Shown: positions 43,601 to 54,834, counted from the stretch's first letter. The stretch is DNA of 64,000 bases from Aegilops tauschii subsp. strangulata (GCF_002575655.3 NC_053036.3:195456788-195520787); one strand, 5' to 3'. A program made the numbers and translations. The notes: a model not told the origin generated them from the sequence alone.

Positions 43601-45060
43601 TCGATCAAGTACATGCCAGCTCTATCAGCTGTTGACTGCAGATGTCCCTGCTCCCCTTCCTCACAAGGAACATACTGTACGTACTAAATACAGAATAACA
43701 AAAGAGGAACATGTTAAAGAACAGAAGAGGAAGCATATTCTTGAGGTTCCCCTTAATTTTATACAATGTTGGTTGCCCACTCATGATGAATCACAGAGCC
43801 CAAAGAAATGCAATTCCATGTTGTCTCTCTATATGTGGCAATTTTGAACAAGAGTCATTAAGATCATATTCTGAACAAGAGTCAACACGTGGGGAGCGTA
43901 TGAGTTTCATTGCATCCAGAATGGCACTCAATGCCTTGGTGCCAATTTTGTAAGTCATTGCGGTGTTTAGCTTCAAGAGTGGACTGTTGCTAGTGCGATA
44001 CAAAGCAGCTACACAGATCATAGTGTAGATATAACGGGAAAACCATGAGCATCAGAGTAAAATCAGCAAAGTGGAACTTGCTGGAATATATGTGCTAGTA
44101 TTGTCGGTACGGCTAGAAAGGCTTCGGATACCAACTCTCTTCAACTGAAGGTGCGGTACTGTTAATATCAGTGTAACTCTCAAAGGCGGCACAGCTCCCC
44201 GCATTTTCTTGCTATTCTTATAGGATTCAAGTGGGCAGGCCACTACAAATCCTATTCCCATGTTTACAAAATCCTATGAAACAAAGAGGCCCGATGAGTT
44301 CAAAGTGTCCATACCAACCGACCGAATAGACCACTACACTGCGAATGTCCCTGCTCATCTTCACTACAAGGAACATATTGTACTACTATCATATTCCCTC
44401 CATTCGAAAATATAAGTCTTGGTAGAGATTTCCACTATGGATCACATACAGCTGTATCCAGATACATTTTAGAGTGTAGATTCACTCATTTTGCTCCATA
44501 TGTAGTCCATGGTGGAATCTATACAAAGACTTGTATTTAGGAACGGAGAGAGTACTTATTAAAGAAGAACGGAAGAGGAACATGGTAAAGAAGAGCAAGC
44601 AGATTTTGGATAATAAAATGTTCATTGCCCAGTGCCCACACATGATGAACCAGAGCGCATTAAGAAAGAAACTCCCTGCTATCTCTCTATATGTGGTGCA
44701 CGTGCTTTTTCAAAAGTAAAGTAGGAACATTAGCTGACCAATTAAATGTTATCTGTTTTAGTAATATCAGCATCATATCAGATTCGTACTTGAGCAACAA
44801 GTTTGGAATTATGAGTGGCACGTTGTTTAGCTTGATGGATTCAGGAGCAGTGCTAACAGGTACGATGATGGTACTGAATATAAAGGCATGTCTGCATTTG
44901 GGTCAGTCGACCATTTCAGGCGGTTGGATGAAGATCCTACGTCTCCTAACCCTTCTTCTTCCTCGTCTCTGATTCTTCCCATACAGAACACCGCACGGGC
45001 CGCCGGCCGGACCATCGGCCCCCACCGCCTGTGTTCCTCCGCCACCCCCACCCCCGCCCC
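40696..45060 (-). pseudogene. Decayed multi-exon gene, unknown family
   Basis: Several minus-strand exons with good splice sites: first candidate 45060-44860 (MVRPAARAVFCMGRIRDEEE, ending before GTACCT), 44021-43791, 43213-43031, 42830-42373 (in-frame TGA and TAG), 42287-42084 (ARVNIDSHDEQSLLGLFKEA, ending SRSEDE before GTACTG), 42010-41966 (EICSKKNSGLKRTT then stop), and 40839-40696 (SEEDISVKQVQSHQVAQLL). The joins 42373/42287/42084/42010 are phase 0, so they belong together. No domain recognised; the 42.3 kb exon is rich in Phe, His and charged residues (YSEDKHHFHIFLSHLR). Stops at about 42540 and 42790 argue for a pseudogene, or for missed introns. The exon at 40839 may belong to another gene because the previous one already has a stop. 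Confidence 0.5.
44394..44552. mobile_element. Stowaway-type MITE within the decayed gene
   Basis: About 159 bp from TTCCCTCCATTCGAAAATAT to a near-complementary end, TA on both sides. The interior has ACTCATTTTGCTCCATATG like the element at 27.4 kb. Confidence 0.85.
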
Positions 45061-45198
45061 CACCCGCGTCGAGTTTTCTTTGTTCGGCGAGGCGGTTATG
45101 TCACGTTCGAGTGAAATTACAAACCTACCCCTATCGAAACATATAGAAATCGAGCAGATAGGCTTTGCGTGGCAGGGATAGGCAGTAGTAATTTTCAT

Positions 45199-45829
45199 CT
45201 CGCTGATTTTGGTTTCGGGCGGTTACTGCGACTTTCCCCGCTTCGTTCAAATTTTGCGGAGTGCACGTTCACCGTGCCAACTCACTTCGAATCCCGTTTG
45301 TATTCTATTTTTTTCGGGCGGGATCCATTTTCGATTGGAATAAAATTCTATATACATCATTTTTTTATATATACTTTCAAAAGCACAACACCCTTTATAC
45401 ATAAATATGGTTTACAAATGGCATGATCTCAGATTCATAAGGTTGTATCCGTCAATTTGGATTTTCAAATATTTGAAACCACTTTATGTTGAAATCCAAT
45501 GTATGCATTCCTCGCTAACTGTCTCCAATTAATGTGTGTTTCATGCGGGGTTTTTTTACTTCTCAAACATGTATAATGTGTTTCACACACGCAACATATA
45601 GTGTATCCCGTTTAGACATTAATTGCATATAAACCATGCATTGTTTCTAATTAAAGAATCTATGGATCACCAATATTAATAAACTATATAACATTACACG
45701 TGTCCCGAAATTCAAATGAATATGCATGTTTGATACACCAATTTGCGTTATGATATTATCGATGTCGTGATCTCCAGTTTAAATATTTGAATCCCATTTA
45801 ATCTAGATATTCGTCTCATATAACTATCA
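45199..45829. other. Unassigned AT-rich sequence
   Basis: No gene. TATATAC and TTTTATATATA runs near 45360. Nothing else recognised. Confidence 0.3.
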
Positions 45830-47440
45830 CTCATGCTTATATAGGACTATCTCTCTAGACCTATACGCGTTCATCGTCTCTCGGGTATCTCTCGTGCTAC
45901 CTGTATCTCGACAATGATCTTTTATCTTCATAACACACTGACGGTACTCTCTCCCTCGACCTTCATCACTCTATCTCTCTCTAAGTATATCTCGCTCCCT
46001 GCCATGTGTCTCTAACTATGATTCTCCATGTGGAATCTCTTTCTCTCACACAATCACAAAACTTTGTCTTCCGGGGTCTCATTTCTCTCTACTATTCCCC
46101 TGTGTGCAACTCGCACACCCCTAATACAGAGATGTCTTTCACTCCTTAGGTATGAGAACCTACGACTCTTCCTCTTAAATATATCTTTCTCACACACAAA
46201 CGCAAACTCTGTCTCCCAGGGTCTCATATTTCTCCACTGTTCTCTTGCATGTCGCTCACACACACTGTCTCTCCCTAGAGATATCTTGCGTTCCCTCATA
46301 TGTTTCTCTAGCTATCACTCTCGTTTTGAAATATCTTTCTCTCTTGAAGACACAAAACTCCGTCTCTCGGGATCTCATTTCTCTCCGATATTTGTTTGTA
46401 TGTGAGTCACATGCACCCTTTCTTCATCTCTCTCACACCCACACCCATAACTCAGTCTTCTGATCCACTCGACTCCTATCTCTAACGCACACTAGCTAGC
46501 ATCTTTATCTTTCTATTTATCTGTTTCTCCATCAACCTTCTTTCATTTATAGGTTGATCTCTTTTGCACAATCGTTGTGCCTCACTCCCTCTGCTCGCCA
46601 TAGATGCATGCTCCAGCCCATGCCACTATCTCTTAAAGACAAAAACACATGCTCAATTGTCGGGCCTTCTTCCCTGCATTCTCGCATGCATGCATATTGT
46701 CATACCGATCCGTCTCTCCCATGTCATTGATCTTAGCTTATGACTTATGTCTTCTTTCTTTTATCTCAATCATGCGCGCACACACACACACACACATCCC
46801 ACATATACATGTATACCTCTCACACATGCACGTTGAAGGTCTCTATGTCTCCATATGTAGTTAATTACCCTCAACCCTAATGCCACATCGAATCGTTCTC
46901 TTCTTGTGTGCACATAACTTCTGTCTGGATGGGTAAAACACACACTCACACTTAACAATCTCCTTGTAGCTACCCCCCCCCCCCCTCTCACTCTTCCGCT
47001 ATATCCCCGAAACCAATAAGACCATCCCTTCGTTTAATTCCCGCCTACATGCACCATCGATATATAGTAGTCTTCCTTGGTGTCTCTCGAACAAACACGT
47101 TCTCTCGATGTCGACTACTCTCACGCGCACACACCTTCTCTTCCCTCTCTACGGGCATTTTCTCTCTCGCACCCCATCGTTGGTGGCCTCTGCCATACAC
47201 ATCACCTCTCTATGATGAAGCCATGCACACTTAAATTACATCCACCACCGAAGACCCCGCGACACACACACACACACAAACAAACACACACACACACGCA
47301 CGCACCCACCCACCCACCCACACACACACACGCACACACACAGTAAGACTCCGTCACACACACGCACACACACACACTAAGACTCCATCTCTCTCCCCCC
47401 CACACACACACTGAGACTGCATCTCACACACACATGCTGT
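45830..47440 (+). repeat. Pyrimidine-rich interspersed repeat with microsatellites
   Basis: Rich in TCTCTCT and TCTCACACAC with recurring phrases such as TCTCATTTCTCTC at about 46077 and 46373, and AATATCTTTCTCTC at about 46181 and 46330. Units of about 150-190 bp are suggested but not clean. (CA)n lies at about 47252-47440 and a C-run at about 46974-46986. Open frames here are low-complexity artefacts. Composition resembles 23430-24130. Confidence 0.6.
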
Positions 47441-48300
47441 AGGCGGAGCATTTGTTCCTACCACCCTTCATCCACCCTTACCCGTATGATAAACAATCAC
47501 CTTAATTTACTTGTATAACATGGACAAATTCCACTTTACTTTAGTAGTTAGCAAACTTATCATTTCTACCCTTATAAAAAACTGAGTTGGCGATGATGGT
47601 GTGCCTGCCATCTTGTAATATAGACCGTCTGATCTATATCTGACGGATAGAAAGGAAACTATGATAATTTTACAAAAGATAGCCGCACCTCTCTCCACAT
47701 CCTTATCTCCCACACCTCATTGCTGAGCAATTAAAAAAGAAAGTCTCTGGAACAATCAAGCATGGTGGCCGCTGCCGCCTGCCGGCGCCGTCCATCCCCA
47801 TGCCTCCGCCCATTCCGACCACCAGTCACCACCACGCTCCACTCCTCCTCACCTTATCTCTCACCTTTCATTTTTTTTGATGACATACTCGAGATACCAG
47901 TTTTCCGACAAAATTCTCGAAATATCATTAGTTTTTACACATGAGATTACTCCTGCATGGGTAAATCACAACATGTGTTTTGTAAAAAAATGCATATTGA
48001 TGTTCCGTGCAATGCACGAGCATCTTGCTTGTAATTATATAACGCAAATCACGAGCAGGAAGTGACATTTTTTTACACAACCACGTTAACATGGCCACGT
48101 AAATCACTAGCTAAAGTAAATACCATTATACTTATATCCCGATGCAAAAGGTTGAGTACATGTCCGAAGAGTAGAGTCGCACACACGCACTCTGTCTCTC
48201 AGAATCACACACACACACACACACACCAGTTACATGATGCCCACTTAAGCAGACACGTATGTTACAATTTGTGCACCCGCGGGTACACGTGATGCTGTGC
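47441..48300. other. Unassigned sequence
   Basis: Includes a small GC-rich frame near 47762 (MVAAAACRRRPSPCL...), too short and biased to support. A CCGTGCAATGCACGAGCATC phrase at about 48006 resembles a repeat common in grass genomes. (CA)n at about 48205-48224. Confidence 0.3.
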
Positions 48301-48404
48301 ATTTATTTAAGCCAGACGGCAAACCCAAACAGTAGTTGCATTCATTCCACTCCCGCCGCCTCTTCTCTGGTCGCCGTCGCCCGGCAGCCATGGCCCGGCC
48401 GAAG
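48301..48404 (+). other. Possible promoter plus first-exon fragment
   Basis: ATTTATTTAAG at 48301 is TATA-like; about 80 bases on is GGCAGCCATGGCCCGGCC, followed by a GTAACA donor at 48405, giving a 5-codon exon (MARPK). No downstream exon is seen, so this is either a gene fragment or coincidence. Confidence 0.3.
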
Positions 48405-48654
48405 GTAACAATATACGCCATACTCCCGCCGGAGCGGCTGTTTAATCTGGAAATTTTAGTGGTCATGCATGCATCTTTTTGTGCTAGCACTCCTATATAA
48501 GGGTTGACCGGTCGCTTCCCGCGGACGTGCGCGAGCGGTGGAAGAGGAAGGAGAAGGGAAGCGGGCTATGGAGTAACTTTTTTACCACAATTTCTTAGGA
48601 AACTGAGTGCAATAATTGAGTAGTTTTGCAAACTACCAGTACTACACATGAAAC

Positions 48655-48770
48655 GGTTCAAAACCTATACTCCCTTGCCAGCGCGCGCTTCCCGCGTGAA
48701 ACGGTCAGCGTCGCCCTGGAGCGTTAGTGCCGCATTAATGCCCGGCCAGAGCAGAGGCGACCTCTCACTG
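48655..48770 (-). repeat. Inverted repeat partner of 53445-53680
   Basis: On the minus strand this reads GGCGCCAGTGAGAGGTCGCC, then GCATTAATGCGGCA, then GTTTCACGCGGGAAGCGCG. The same order occurs on the plus strand at 53450-53660. The two copies are 4.7 kb apart in opposite orientation. Confidence 0.6.
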
Positions 48771-49329
48771 GCGCCGGCTTTGAAGCGGCGCGACGGCCGA
48801 GAGAGCGCCGCTTCCCGGTGCACCGACTGCTCTGCGTTGAGGCTGGCCATCGACCGGGGTGATGCCCCCCTTCCGTTCCGCACTCTAATCTGGTGCATGA
48901 CACGTATTACGTCGACCCGGATGCCGTTGGCTGTCCCACATGTCGGCGAAGTAGTACGTAGTAGTAAGAAGAAGCAAAGAATCATGCGGTGTACTAGAGA
49001 TTCCAACAAGTGACTAGACTACACCGCGTGCAGTATCTCAAATCTCAAATCTCAAATCTCCCTTCCGGTTTATAGGGCTCAAATCTCAAATCTCAGCAAC
49101 CAAGGCATTTTGCGATTGGAGGAATGTATCTCGTACTTTACAAAACTACCCTAATTAAACTCATGCATTAATTACGTAGTTTTCTCGTTTTCCTCTCCGC
49201 CTTGGTCGCGGTGCACAATGTTGACCACTCCTATATGACTAGCCGCTCTATCTACATGCGGGACATCAAAGCATCCGGGCCCGTGTGCCATCCACCAAAT
49301 CACAGTGAGGTGCTACAGTCGAAACTCAC

Positions 49330-49445
49330 CGGTCACCCCGGTGTGGCCGTCATGACCCGTCGTATCACAAAACCCACACCTTTACCAGCAGTGGTAAAGT
49401 GGCCTCGAAGTTGGACTGGACGAAGCAACCATCATTTCACTGGAA
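49330..49445 (+). promoter_or_regulatory. Recurrent upstream module, copy 3 (diverged)
   Basis: CACCCCGGTGTGGCCGTC, CGTATCACAAAACCC, ACCTTTACCAGCAGTGG, TGGACTGGACGAAGCAACC, ATCATTTCACT. The order matches the modules at 31.4 and 34.9 kb. It lies about 240 bases before the ATG at 49684, with a pyrimidine-rich CCCTTTCTCCCCTTTC leader. Confidence 0.5.
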
Positions 49446-49683
49446 TGCTCATTGAATCCCTTTCTCCCCTTTCTTGATGAAAACCTCACTCCAGGCTACT
49501 CACTTCTGCCATTTTTCTTCTGTACCGACGAAGGAAAGGTGGGCGAATCAGTGATGCTGCTATATTTTCATTCCAAGAATCTTATTTTTGCGAAGCACCG
49601 ACCGATTCTCACAGCCTATTATTTTCCCGTTTTCATTGCGATTGTGGTTTCCTTTCGATTGCTTTTTGTTTGCCAGTTCATTG

Positions 49684-50389
49684 ATGGATCCTGGAGCACT
49701 AGGCAAAGAGCTGTCAGCGAACAACCCACTAGAGACAGCGATCTCCAGGAAGCGAACACCGACCAACGAGTTGACCATGTTGGCGGGCCAACCCATGGAG
49801 ACGAAGAACTCCAAGAAACAAGCACTGGCCAAAGAGTTGACGATGTTGGCGGATGAACTCCTCAAAGGAAGTTGGAAGAACAGCAAGGGCCCCATCGTGC
49901 CTACCCCAGAAACTCTGATGGCCACCTTTGCGCGGCTCAAGGCCGAGTATTAGGAGATAGTCGCCATTGAGAAGCAGTATTCCCCTGGCAAGGTGATGGC
50001 CCCCATCAAGGACGAGGAGATGGCCCCCGGAGGGATGGGATCCCCCGGTGAGCTGCACAAGGTAAAAAATGAAAGTTGTGGTTTTTGATTATTTGCAATG
50101 TGCTTGCTAATATGTAAGGGTTGTGCAGGTGCCAGTGGACGTCCTTGATGATTCCGATGTCGCGGCCCATCCTGTGGACAACGCCCCAGAGATCGTTTTT
50201 GATGTCGCGGTCCGTCCTGTTGGCATCGCCCTGGAGATCGATTCCGATGCCGTTGTCCATCCTGTGGACATCGCCCCAGAGATTGATTCCGATGTCGCGG
50301 TCAGTCCTGTGGACATCACCCCAGATATCGATTCCCATGCCGCTGTCCGTGCTGTGGTCATTGCCCGAGAGATCGATGACAAGAAATAG
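49684..50389 (+). pseudogene. Two-exon gene with 15-residue tandem repeats, premature stop
   Basis: Exon 1 49684-50061 starts MDPGALGKELSANNPLE and ends GELHK before GTAAAA; exon 2 50129-50389 begins after TTGTGCAG and is in the same phase, ending IDDKK and stop. A TAG at 49951 (codon after AEY) interrupts exon 1, so only 89 residues are made unless it is read through or spliced out. Exon 1 has a duplicated NELTMLA / KELTMLA segment 22 residues apart. Exon 2 encodes five consecutive 15-residue units of the type DVAVRPVGIALEIDS. No family recognised. The intact splice sites and frame around one stop suggest very recent decay, an allelic null, or a sequencing error. Confidence 0.55.
50156..50380 (+). 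repeat. Five-unit 45-bp coding tandem repeat
   Basis: Units start at 50156, 50201, 50246, 50291 and 50336. DNA consensus begins GATGTCGCGGTC and ends GAGATCGATTCC. All units keep length 45, so the frame is kept. Confidence 0.9.
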
Positions 50390-50844
50390 TTGGTCGCGCT
50401 AATCCTTCAGGGTAGTTTGCATTGCCATGTGTTTAATTACCAGAACGATGCGTGTTATCAAACCATCTTAGGGCTAGTGCACTGTCTTGTGTGGGCGGTA
50501 CTTGCTAGTACTTTTGTTTGATAGTGAATCATGCGAACCCTCTCCGAGTTATGGAAACTGATGTACCCTCACCAGCTTTTGATGTAATATATGGCATGCT
50601 TAGATGTAAGTTTGAATTGTTTATCATATCAGCAGGGCTTATTTGATGATTCTTGGTGTTAGTAGGCTAGCTACTGTGCGAGCTATAGTACTTGCAAAAC
50701 ACTCACCGAAGAGAAATGTTGGGGCTGATGAGCTCGTGGTACGCTTATACTGATCCGTCGTCGATCGGCCAATAGCCCAAGCTCCTAAAATTATAGGCTT
50801 AGCGATCGATCAGACAATAGTCGACATGGATACATTCAGGCCTC

Positions 50845-50985
50845 ATTTGGTTCATAGGTTAGGAAAATCGTAGCAAAAGTACAGAGACGTACAACACAAA
50901 ATCATAGCAGTACAGAGACGTTCCTCCGTTTCAAAATAGATGAGTCAACATTGTACTACTTACTTTGAAATGGAGGGAGTACAGA
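50845..50985. mobile_element. Tourist-like fragment with nested short Stowaway remnant
   Basis: CAGGCCTCATTTGGTTCATA at about 50839 resembles the element at 54960-55095. From about 50924 CCTCCGTTTCAAAATAGA pairs with TTTGAAATGGAGGGAG, a short Stowaway relic with deleted centre. Confidence 0.5.
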
Positions 50986-51114
50986 TCCTAGGCGGGCTAG
51001 TTTGGCCCAGTAGGTTTTAGTGATATGACGTTGTACAGTGCCGTCCAGTCTTCGCGTGTGGTAGCAGTACTGTGGGTAGAGTAAGTTTTCTTGAAGAAGC
51101 GGAATTCAACGAAG

Positions 51115-51255
51115 TCATGATGGTTCCTTCGTTCGACTAACTTACAGTGGGAAAGGTTGAGCCTGCGCTACGACCGGGGTGGACCAGGATAATTTTGTGC
51201 ATGGCAGGTGGACCAGGATGGTCGACGTCCCACATGTCGGCGAATGAAAGTATTC
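51115..51255 (-). repeat. Recurrent upstream module, inverted copy 4
   Basis: On the minus strand: CCGACATGTGGGACGTCGAC, CCTGGTCCACC, CACCCCGGTCGTAGCGCAGG, CTTTCCCACTGTAAGTTAG, GAAGGAACCATCATGACTTC. Same order as the plus-strand modules. No reading frame follows on the minus strand. Confidence 0.6.
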
Positions 51256-52498
51256 TTTCCGATATAGTGGACGAGCAACGAGTATTCATTGTTTATTTTT
51301 GATGAAACCTATTGTCTCCACTGTTACGACGGAGGAATGTGAAACACGGCAGCCCAGTGAACTTGGCATGTGCACCACTCCCTCCTTCCTCATGTAATAC
51401 TACCATAGTGTTGACTATAAGGTTACAACTTTTTCTCACTTTTTCTCTATCTATTTCCTCTCAAATGTTTTTTACCTTTCTTTTTTAGACACAATTGTTT
51501 TGTATGCCTCTTTTTTTAGAATTAGTTTTTTTATACCTAGGAGCACGTGTAGAGACGAGCTCCTGCAGATCCCACTCCTTGACTTTGTCAATGCCTCTCT
51601 CTCCTCCACATAAGCGGGCTTGTCGAGAAGACAAGAGATGATCTCTTAGCACAATATGTTTCACCATGTTTTTAGGAATAACTAGTTATTGAAGATAAGG
51701 CTAAGTGATGATCCATTGTACACATGTTCTTTTGTCATCTCTAAATTACATGCAAGACTTATGATAAGACTATCTTATCAACCATTGTACATGCCCTTTA
51801 TAGCCCAGAATTTTACTGGTAGTACTTGCTATGAATGCGGGCAGCTGGCCTCTAAGGGGGGAGTGCGCGCTGGGAGGTGGTGGGGTGGGGGAGGGGTTCT
51901 GGTGGGCCAGGGCGGTAAGAAGCAGGCTTGGAAGCGGTGTGGACTCCCGCATGGCCCACCTCACATTATCACCACATATTTCTTGGAGTCCGTGCACGGC
52001 GGGCGGGCGATCTCTTCTCCCTCCCCCGTCTCTCTCCTCTCAGCCGACGCCCGCCGAGCGATTAGATTTCGGCTATCGACGGTTTATTCAATTGCAGTTC
52101 CACATGTCAGTGAAAATGCAAGACAACGCGTGTCCCCTCTGGTGAGCGGCGTGCGAGCGGACTGTCAGGGGTGCGACGTGAATGCGACGCGTACGAGTTG
52201 TAAGTGTGCCGCCTTTTCCTTTTGAACTTGCAAAGCGTAACATTTTCGTGCGATCGATTGATAGAAATCCAGAACAAAATGACGAGGGCGGTGCTTTCCC
52301 GCGCGTTAGGCGGGCTAGTTTGAGTGATATGACGTGCTACAGTGTTGTCCACTTGCTCCATTTTTATGTAAGAAAGAGTCTACACTCTTACATGGGAGGA
52401 GTGCGAAACACGACGGATCTGATTTTGATTGAGGGATAACTGTTCCCTGCGAAATAATGGAGCACTGTTAGCGATTATAGCATGATAGTTAGGGCATC
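51256..52498. other. Intergenic region with element fragments
   Basis: A segment at about 51705-51803 (GATAAGACTATCTTATCAACC and CCATTGTACATGCCC) resembles a frequent grass miniature element. A (T)n/AT-rich block lies at 51420-51560. At about 52080 and 52390 are weak matches to the recurrent module (CCACATGTCAGTGAAAATG; GGAGTGCGAAACACGACGG). The frame at 51689-52225 crosses these repeats and is not convincing. Confidence 0.4.
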
Positions 52499-52908
52499 TC
52501 CAGCGCTGGCCCTCAAATTTACACCGACATCTGTCCGAGCACACTGGTGGATGCCATCCAATGCTGCTCGCATACCTTTCGACAACTATATGAACTAACC
52601 GGACGAAATTCGTGCGAACAAAGCAAATTTCAAATTAACCGGATGAAATTCATTACATTTCGAGAACTTTTCATATAAACTGGACGAAATTCATTACATA
52701 TTTCGCACAAACCGTACTAAAACCTACTGTAAACCTAATCTAAACGATCGCCAAGCTCCGACCACCATGTCCGGCCCTGAACCCGAGAAAGCCGGCCATT
52801 GCCTTTGCCTCCTCCTAATCCGCCTCGATAACCTCCTCCTCCGGAGCACAAGGTTATGTAGATTTCCGCCTCCACGTCGCCGTCAAGCGGCTAATCGGCC
52901 GCCGATTT

Positions 52909-53206
52909 TTATCCCACCAAGCTTGGCGTCGACTGAGTGGAGGAGCGGTGGCCTTCCTGGGACCAGAGTGGTGGTGACCTACCATGTACTACTCTTCCTC
53001 GCTGCCGGCTGCGCCCGCGCACGCGCGCCGGCTTCGTGGTCGTGGCGGCGGAGGGCGGCCGGGGGGAGCCGGCGATCTCCTTCGTCTGCTCCTGCGAGAG
53101 TACGTCCAAGAGAGCTTTGGAGTGCGCCCGGAGCGGAGCCACCGATGTCCTTCGTCTGCTCCTGCGACAGTACGTCCAAGAGAGCTTTGGAGTGCCCGGA
53201 GGCCAT
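52909..53206 (-). pseudogene. Short basic protein gene broken by a 70-bp tandem duplication
   Basis: On the minus strand an ATG at 53206 (MASGHSKALLDVLSQEQTKD) follows a TATA box at 53291-53298 by about 85 bases. A 70-bp block is duplicated in tandem (TCCTTCGTCTGCTCCTGCGA at 53078 and 53148). Because 70 is not a multiple of 3, the second copy shifts the frame; the alternative frame after the duplication continues with PPSAATTTKPARVRGRSRQR and ends near 52909. The first block encodes the SKALLDVLSQEQTK text in both copies. No domain recognised; the C-terminus is Arg-rich. The plus-strand frame at 52767-53315 is less likely because it lacks a promoter-like start. Confidence 0.45.
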
Positions 53207-53290
53207 GGTTGGAGTGGTGCCAATAGAAGGAAGGGTCTGGAGGAGAATGAGTGTGGGTCTTTGGCTATGGCTGGGAGCTGGGGCTCAAGT

Positions 53291-53298
53291 TAATATAG
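53291..53298 (-). promoter_or_regulatory. TATA box of the minus-strand short gene
   Basis: CTATATTA on the minus strand, about 85 bases before the ATG at 53206. Confidence 0.5.
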
Positions 53299-53444
53299 CG
53301 GGCGAATGGCAATGAGCCGCGGCAGACGGATGGACGGCTAGCACCGGTGTAGGTTCGTTGGTAGCCGTGGTGTAATGTGGAGCAATCGCTTGCACCGGGA
53401 TGCCGCACGGGTGGCGCTCTCTCGGCCGTCGCGCTGCTGCAATG

Positions 53445-53680
53445 TCGGCGCCAGTGAGAGGTCGCGTAGGGCACGAATGCGGATGCTGCTTCAGTGACTT
53501 AACCGCAGGTGCTTTGTCTCACTGACACGTGGGCCCAGCGGGCATCAGGCCCGCATGTCAGTGACACACCAACTGCACCTACAATTAAGGCCAGTGAATG
53601 CGGCATTGGCATTCTGGAGAGACGGTGATCGTTTTAGGCGGGAAGCGCGAGCTGGCGATGGAATGGGTTTCGGTAGGCCA
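53445..53680 (+). repeat. Inverted repeat partner of 48655-48770
   Basis: GGCGCCAGTGAGAGGTCGCG, then a 110-base insertion with GTCTCACTGACACGTGGGCC, then AATGCGGCATTGGCATTCTG and GCGGGAAGCGCGAGCTGGCG. The insertion contains its own inverted pair (CACTGACACGTG / CATGTCAGTGAC). Confidence 0.6.
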
Positions 53681-54447
53681 GGGCGGTCAGACGCTGGCGT
53701 GGTGGTAAAATGTGAACTCATGGATGACGAGCCTTTGAAGCGTATGCGGCACGTATTGACAACCAGGCGTCCATGCAACCGCTCTTGTCGCCAGCTAGCA
53801 TTCGGCGACCACCATTAGACACCACACAACCATACATAACTTATGAATAATGGACGAATCGATCAGACACACACTCGTGTGCAGTGGCACTATGATCGGT
53901 TGCTCATGATAGTACATACTCCGCACCATAGTACCCTCTCTAGCTAGGCTGTTTTATATATTGTCGTTGTGATGGACGATATACATGAGCAAGGCGCCGA
54001 GTCACGAGTATGACCGTTGGTGTTGGTCCAGGTGAATACATGCTCGGTGTTCGCGGAGGCCTCCAGCAAACGTCTAAACAGTAATGTCACATACGCATAA
54101 TTTTGGTTTTTATTTCTTTCTCCACTGATAGGTAGGCCCGCATAGATAGATAGATAAAGAACACGAGCTGATGAGGCGCATGCGGACTGTTTGACTGGTC
54201 AACCAGATAAATACGGAGCTATACGCTGAGTCAGTGACCGTATAATCACCATATCTCGTGTACAATGATCAAAGTGAGCTATCAAGACAAGTTCAATGAC
54301 CGCCAATGCATTTTACTCGGTAATAAATGACCAGGATTGAAGGGGAATCCAAATTTCCTTCGTCTTCTGTCCTTGAGCTCTTCACAAACCAATGCACTTT
54401 ACGGTTGTGCGGCCACTCCACCCCAGAGCTGTCACCAAGCGTCGTTC
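53681..54447. other. Intergenic region
   Basis: No gene. A (GATA)n-like run near 54148. Nothing else recognised. Confidence 0.35.
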
Positions 54448-54834
54448 ATGCCACCGCGCCGCACACTAACCGGTAAGGAAGCGATGGCATCCCGTCGCGC
54501 CGAGTTCCTCGCCGCCCACGACCGCACACAGAATGGTAGGCAAGTGGTGGCATCCCGCCGTGCCGAGTTCATCACCGCTCGCGACCTCACACCTATGTGG
54601 GCAGAATTTGAAGCTGCTAAGGCCGAATGGGCGGTAGAGCAAGAGGCAGCCAAAGCCACACAGAGGGAGCGGAAAAGTCAGAAAGCACTCAAGAAAAAAG
54701 AGGCCCGCTGCCGCAAGAAAGAAGAGGACGCACGCGTTGCTGCGGAGAGGTCGGCGGAGAGACAAGCACGGTGGGGTGTCGCCGACAAAGCCGGGAAGGA
54801 GAACGACGGCGTCTGGCCAGCATGTGAGAAGTAG
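54448..54834 (+). CDS. Hypothetical charged coiled-coil protein
   Basis: The ATG at 54448 (TTCATGCCACCG) gives 128 residues. The N-terminus has two 20-odd residue repeats (MASRRAEFLAAHDRT, VASRRAEFITARDLT). From residue 55 on it is an uninterrupted charged helix (KATQRERKSQKALKKKEARC, EEDARVAAERSAERQARW), rich in Lys, Arg, Glu and Ala, ending EK before TAG. Such a sequence predicts a long single helix, perhaps nuclear given its basic runs. The family is not recognised. It is preceded by no copy of the recurrent module on this strand; an inverted copy lies 330 bases downstream. Low confidence that it is functional, but the frame is clean and GC-rich. Confidence 0.5.
   Translation: MPPRRTLTGKEAMASRRAEFLAAHDRTQNGRQVVASRRAEFITARDLTPMWAEFEAAKAEWAVEQEAAKATQRERKSQKALKKKEARCRKKEEDARVAAERSAERQARWGVADKAGKENDGVWPACEK

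Noticed and set aside
44231..44242. CCACTACAAAT as a CACTA left terminus
   Set aside because: No extended match to the complement of the right end at 40666-40688.
47077..47411. Open frames with His/Thr or Cys/Val repeats
   Set aside because: Translations of (CA)n runs.
51689..52225. Plus-strand open frame of 178 codons
   Set aside because: Crosses miniature-element remnants and a module fragment; no splice or domain support.
52767..53315. Plus-strand open frame of 182 codons
   Set aside because: The opposite strand has TATA box and start; this frame is opened by the tandem duplication and GC bias.
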